NCBI GenBank assembly: GCA_024641725.1
Contig: JAHECM010000132.1
Span: 1-7,513, forward strand
Reading direction: 5' to 3'
DNA length: 7,513 nt
Source: Limnohabitans sp.
Lineage (GTDB): Bacteria; Pseudomonadota; Gammaproteobacteria; Burkholderiales; Burkholderiaceae_C
A model generated the notes under the pieces. The model did no database searches, had not been told where the DNA came from, and saw only the letters and a list, made by a program, of their open reading frames with translations. Shown piece by piece: positions 6,019-7,513 of this stretch. The position numbers were made by a program, and so were the translations under genes. The stretch's first letter is position 1; the number at the start of each line of letters is the position of its first letter.

Positions 6019-7513
6019 ATGCCATTGCCACCCGCCCCCACCCAACGTGCCAGCCGACTGAGCGCCCAAGCTTTTGAGCACGCTGCTCTAACAGACGATG
6101 AAGCACCCGAAGCCAGGCCCTTGCCCTTGGAACAGACGCCGCCGGCCAAAAGCACCAGCAAGGCCAAGGCGCGCAAAGCGGATGCGATCACGGCAACCCC
6201 AGCCCCCAAGTTGCCCACCGTGCGAACCCCCTCAGCCAAGCCCAGCAGGCCACCCAAATCAAGCGGCAAAAAACGGCTCAGCGGTCCTCGCAAACTGTTT
6301 GTGCTGGACACCAACGTTTTGATGCACGACCCGATGAGCTTGTTCCGTTTTGAGGAACACGATGTTTTCTTGCCCATGATCGTCCTCGAAGAATTGGACG
6401 GACACAAAAAAGGCATGACCGAAGTCGCCCGCAATGCGCGCCAAACCAGCCGCTCGCTGGACGCGTTGGCCGCGGCGCAGGGCTTTGACATGGCTCAGGG
6501 CCTGCCGCTGAACACGACCGGCTACAGCGATGCGCTGGGCCAGCTGTTTTTCCAAACCGAAGCTTTGGACTTGAGCCTGCCCCTGGCCCTGCCCCCTGGC
6601 AAGGCCGACAACCAAATTTTGGGTGTGGTGCGCGCCTTGGAACAAGCACACAAGCCGCGCGAAGTGGTGCTGGTGTCCAAGGACATCAACATGCGCGTCA
6701 AGGCCCGCGCACTGGGCTTGCAGGCCGAGGATTACCAAAACGACAAAACACTGGAGGACGGTGATCTGCTGTTTTCTGGTGCCTTGGCCCTGCCTGCTGA
6801 CTTCTGGATTAAAAACGGCAAGACCGTGGAGAGTTGGCAGCAAGGCGCCCACACTTTCTACCGAATCAACGGGCCGATTGTGCCCACGCTGCTCATCAAC
6901 CAGTTCGTTTATTTCGAGTCCCCCGGCGAGCCCAGCCTGTACGCTCGCGTGACTGAGATTCGCGACAAAACGGCGGTGCTGCGCACACTCAAGGACTTCA
7001 ACCACCAAAAAAATGCCGTCTGGGGCGTACTGACCCGCAACCGAGAACAGAATTTCGCCATGAATCTGTTGACCGATCCAGACATCGATTTCGTCACCCT
7101 GGCCGGTACGGCAGGCACAGGCAAAACGCTGATGGCGCTGGCTGCCGGTTTGACTCAGGTGCTCGATGACCGCCGCTACACCGAAATCATCATGACCCGC
7201 GCCACTGTGAGCGTGGGCGAGGACATTGGCTTCTTGCCCGGCACCGAAGAAGAAAAAATGGGCCCTTGGATGGGGGCACTGGACGACAACTTGGAATTTT
7301 TGGCCAAGGGCGACGGCGGCAACGCTGGCGAATGGGGGCGCGCCGCGACCAATGAGCTCATCAAGAGCCGCATCAAGATCAAGAGCATGAATTTCATGCG
7401 CGGGCGCACCTTCATGAACAAATACGTGATCATTGATGAAGCGCAAAACCTGACGCCCAAGCAAATGAAGACACTGATCACCCGCGCCGGGCCGGGCACC
7501 AAAATCATTTGCA
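6019..7513 (+). CDS. PIN-PhoH family ATPase/ribonuclease, 3' end beyond window
   Basis: PhoH2-type protein: a PIN RNase domain joined to a PhoH P-loop ATPase; relatives have been described as ATP-driven RNA unwinding nucleases. 498 codons are visible with no stop. Residues 1-90 are a low-complexity tail rich in A, P, K and S, strongly basic near 47-90. The PIN domain spans about 92-250, with acidic residues consistent with a metal site: D97 in FVLDTNVLMHD, E124/E125 in IVLEELDGHKKG, D197 in KADNQIL and D222 in VSKDINMR. The PhoH domain starts near 335: Walker A GTAGTGKT at 363-370, TRATVSVGEDIGFLPGT at 393-409, Walker B YVIIDEAQN at 469-477 with D473/E474. Full-length relatives are about 560-600 residues, so probably 60-100 residues are missing. 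The specific substrate is unknown. phoH or phoL are common database labels; I leave the symbol blank because the PIN fusion distinguishes it from E. coli PhoH. Confidence 0.94.
   Translation, partial: MPLPPAPTQRASRLSAQAFEHAALTDDEAPEARPLPLEQTPPAKSTSKAKARKADAITATPAPKLPTVRTPSAKPSRPPKSSGKKRLSGPRKLFVLDTNVLMHDPMSLFRFEEHDVFLPMIVLEELDGHKKGMTEVARNARQTSRSLDALAAAQGFDMAQGLPLNTTGYSDALGQLFFQTEALDLSLPLALPPGKADNQILGVVRALEQAHKPREVVLVSKDINMRVKARALGLQAEDYQNDKTLEDGDLLFSGALALPADFWIKNGKTVESWQQGAHTFYRINGPIVPTLLINQFVYFESPGEPSLYARVTEIRDKTAVLRTLKDFNHQKNAVWGVLTRNREQNFAMNLLTDPDIDFVTLAGTAGTGKTLMALAAGLTQVLDDRRYTEIIMTRATVSVGEDIGFLPGTEEEKMGPWMGALDDNLEFLAKGDGGNAGEWGRAATNELIKSRIKIKSMNFMRGRTFMNKYVIIDEAQNLTPKQMKTLITRAGPGTKIIC

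Noticed and set aside
5378..6106. 242-codon minus-strand frame over bcp and the phoH 5' end
   Set aside because: It overlaps a clear peroxiredoxin, reads through a terminator hairpin and shows no recognisable motif.
6259..7464. 401-codon open frame on the minus strand, antisense to the PIN-PhoH gene
   Set aside because: The plus strand carries PIN, Walker A and Walker B motifs in order. The antisense product shows no family features.
1..7513. Search for an undescribed defence, mobile or biosynthetic system
   Set aside because: All seven genes belong to known housekeeping families with normal lengths and shared base composition. No direct repeats, transposase, integrase, att-like ends or orphan domain combinations were found by eye.

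Overview
The window is a compact bacterial chromosomal segment at about 60% G+C. The gene order alaA-type aminotransferase, hom, thrC, moeA, divergent from a Mth938-like gene, a Bcp-type peroxiredoxin and a PIN-PhoH ATPase, is the arrangement I associate with Burkholderiales (Betaproteobacteria). Comamonadaceae is the best guess; that family call is memory-based inference, not proof. I see no rRNA, tRNA, CRISPR array, insertion sequence, prophage, toxin-antitoxin pair or other accessory island. Coding is nearly continuous and no gene-free stretch reaches 300 bases.

Left half, minus strand (1-4696): a four-gene block read right to left. It starts with an alanine transaminase-like PLP enzyme (alaA), then a hairpin-containing gap, homoserine dehydrogenase (hom), threonine synthase (thrC; its ATG overlaps the hom TGA by one base) and molybdopterin molybdenumtransferase (moeA; 12 bases after thrC, cut by the left window edge). 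hom and thrC are the reduction of aspartate semialdehyde and the last step of threonine synthesis. The homoserine kinase that joins them is not here. The tight spacing suggests one transcript.

Centre (4697-4831): a divergent intergenic region with an A+T-rich core that has a perfect TATAAT on the plus strand and a TATAGG on the minus strand.

Right half, plus strand (4832-7513): a Mth938/NDUFAF3-like small protein, a Bcp/PrxQ peroxiredoxin and a PIN-PhoH protein that runs off the right edge. The last two genes are each preceded, about 42-43 bases before the ATG, by a hairpin plus T-run that looks like an intrinsic terminator. A weak -10-like hexamer lies upstream of each hairpin. This repeated layout is the most interesting non-coding pattern seen: it could be ordinary terminators in tight spacing or conditional read-through (attenuation).

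Overall this looks like conserved housekeeping DNA. I did not find a convincing undescribed system. The items worth a second look are start-site corrections, hairpins and small active-site departures.
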